7,051 nucleotides of DNA from Bryobacteraceae bacterium (GTDB lineage: Bacteria; Acidobacteriota; Terriglobia; Bryobacterales; Bryobacteraceae), in the NCBI GenBank assembly GCA_014379815.1, contig JACMLA010000215.1, forward strand, positions 1 to 7,051. The letters are read 5' to 3'. Position 1 is the stretch's first letter. Every line of letters begins with the position of its first letter. Of the stretch, positions 6,409 to 7,051 are shown in pieces. A program made the translations under genes and the position numbers. Under the pieces are notes generated by a model, which saw nothing but the letters and a program-made list of their open reading frames with translations, ran no database searches and was not told the DNA's origin.

Positions 6409-7008
6409 GTGCGAACTCTGAAGATCGCCGTTGTGTTGCTTTGTTTGCTGAGCGCAATCCCTGTATCGGCTCAAGTGTTGTACGGCTCACTAACCGGCAA
6501 CGTCGCTGATGCTACAGGTGCAGCACTTCCCAATGCTCGAATTGAAGCGAGGAACAGCAACACGGGAATCACCCGTCAGACCACATCGGACGAACGGGGT
6601 CTCTACCTGTTCAATGACCTGCAGCCGGGCTCGTACGACATCAGCATTGGCGCTACTTCCTTTTCGAGCGTAGTGGAAAAAGCGGTCTCTATCAACGCCA
6701 ACACAGTACGCCGCCTCGATGTAAGTATGCAATTGGCTACGGTCGCCGAAAGCGTGATCGTTACCGGCTCTGCAGCTACGTTGCAGACCGATCGGGCTGA
6801 CATCAACACGCAACTGCAGACGTCGCAAGTGACGAATCTACCGGTTGCCGCAGGGCGCAACTTTCAGCAGCTATACAAGATTGTTCCCGGATTTTCGACA
6901 CCGGCGGATGCGCACTCCGATGCCGGCAATCCACAGCGCGCACTGGTCAGCAATGTCAACGGCATGTCGTACTCGAACAACATACGCGTCTCGACGGAGC
7001 TACCGTGA
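6409..7008 (+). CDS. TonB-dependent receptor, N-terminal part ended early by a frameshift
   Basis: Start GTG 6409; 199 residues as read. Residues 1-21 are a signal peptide (MRTLKIAVVLLCLLSAIPVSA|Q). Residues 25-110 form a carboxypeptidase-regulatory-like beta-sandwich (GSLTGNVADATGAALPNARI, DERGLYLFNDLQPGSYDISI), the usual N-terminal extension of acidobacterial outer-membrane TonB receptors, which import large substrates such as glycans, peptides or chelates. Then come ESVIVTGSAATLQTDRADIN (114-133) and the start of the plug domain (VTNLPVAAGRNFQQLYKIVPG, 141-161). Family members are usually around 1000 residues; here the frame ends after NGMSYSNNIRVSTELP, while the expected continuation (DGATVSYPWLPHIVAYVPP) is present in another frame from 6993. 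The gene is thus a disrupted or mis-sequenced receptor, not a genuine 199-residue protein. It is the first gene after the sigma cassette and may be its target. Confidence 0.85.
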   Translation: MRTLKIAVVLLCLLSAIPVSAQVLYGSLTGNVADATGAALPNARIEARNSNTGITRQTTSDERGLYLFNDLQPGSYDISIGATSFSSVVEKAVSINANTVRRLDVSMQLATVAESVIVTGSAATLQTDRADINTQLQTSQVTNLPVAAGRNFQQLYKIVPGFSTPADAHSDAGNPQRALVSNVNGMSYSNNIRVSTELP

Positions 7009-7051
7009 GCTATCCCTGGCTGCCGCACATTGTCGCGTACGTGCCGCCTGC
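6984..7051 (+). pseudogene. Continuation of the TonB receptor in a shifted frame, running off the window
   Basis: Read from 6984 in the frame where position 6993 begins a codon, the translation is TRLDGATVSYPWLPHIVAYVPP, a conserved plug-domain stretch of acidobacterial TonB receptors. The frame is open to the window end. Restoring one A in AACAACATACG (about 6976-6986) to give AACAACAATACG would join the halves as SYSNNNTRLDGATVS. This is the rest of the gene starting at 6409, not a separate gene; whether it is a true mutation or a base-calling error cannot be told from the sequence. Confidence 0.8.

Overview
The window is a compact, single-strand (+) stretch of bacterial chromosome with moderately high GC and no RNA genes, CRISPR arrays or insertion sequences that I could see. 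The gene mix suggests an Acidobacteriota genome, probably of the Solibacter/Bryobacter lineage. The grounds are a TonB-dependent receptor with an N-terminal carboxypeptidase-regulatory-like domain, an ECF sigma factor of the type common there, and a very large secreted cytochrome c/toroid/HEAT protein. The taxonomic call is inference from gene content, not from a marker gene.

Layout. (1) 1-1272 is a signalling block: the C-terminal part of an Rcp1-like single-domain response regulator (1-216), then a REC-PAS protein (235-1272) whose C-terminus looks like a HisKA_2-type dimerisation helix that has lost its phospho-accepting histidine. (2) 1327-4563 encodes a 1078-residue exported protein: signal peptide, beta-sandwich (PPC-like) domain, a CXXCH haem site, an alpha/alpha-toroid resembling squalene-hopene cyclase/prenyltransferase repeats, HEAT-like repeats, and a C-terminal cytochrome c domain with a second CXXCH. 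(3) 4585-6328 is a tight three-gene cassette: ECF sigma factor, a 132-residue protein of unknown function starting inside the sigma stop codon (TAGTG), and a seven-helix membrane protein starting with TTG 5 nt after the previous stop. (4) An 80-nt intergenic region holds a perfect 7-bp inverted repeat and a weak promoter candidate. (5) From 6409 a TonB-dependent receptor begins, but its frame is broken near 6981. The family sequence resumes in another frame and runs off the window.

How the parts may work together (inference). The sigma/unknown/7TM cassette looks like a membrane-sensing transcription switch in which the small unknown protein or the 7TM protein could hold the sigma factor. The exported dihaem toroid gene lies 21 nt upstream of the sigma gene and may be co-transcribed with it. 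The TonB receptor downstream is a plausible target of the sigma factor. The least described item is the exported dihaem toroid/HEAT protein together with this regulatory cassette. The clearest anomaly is the single-base frameshift in the receptor.
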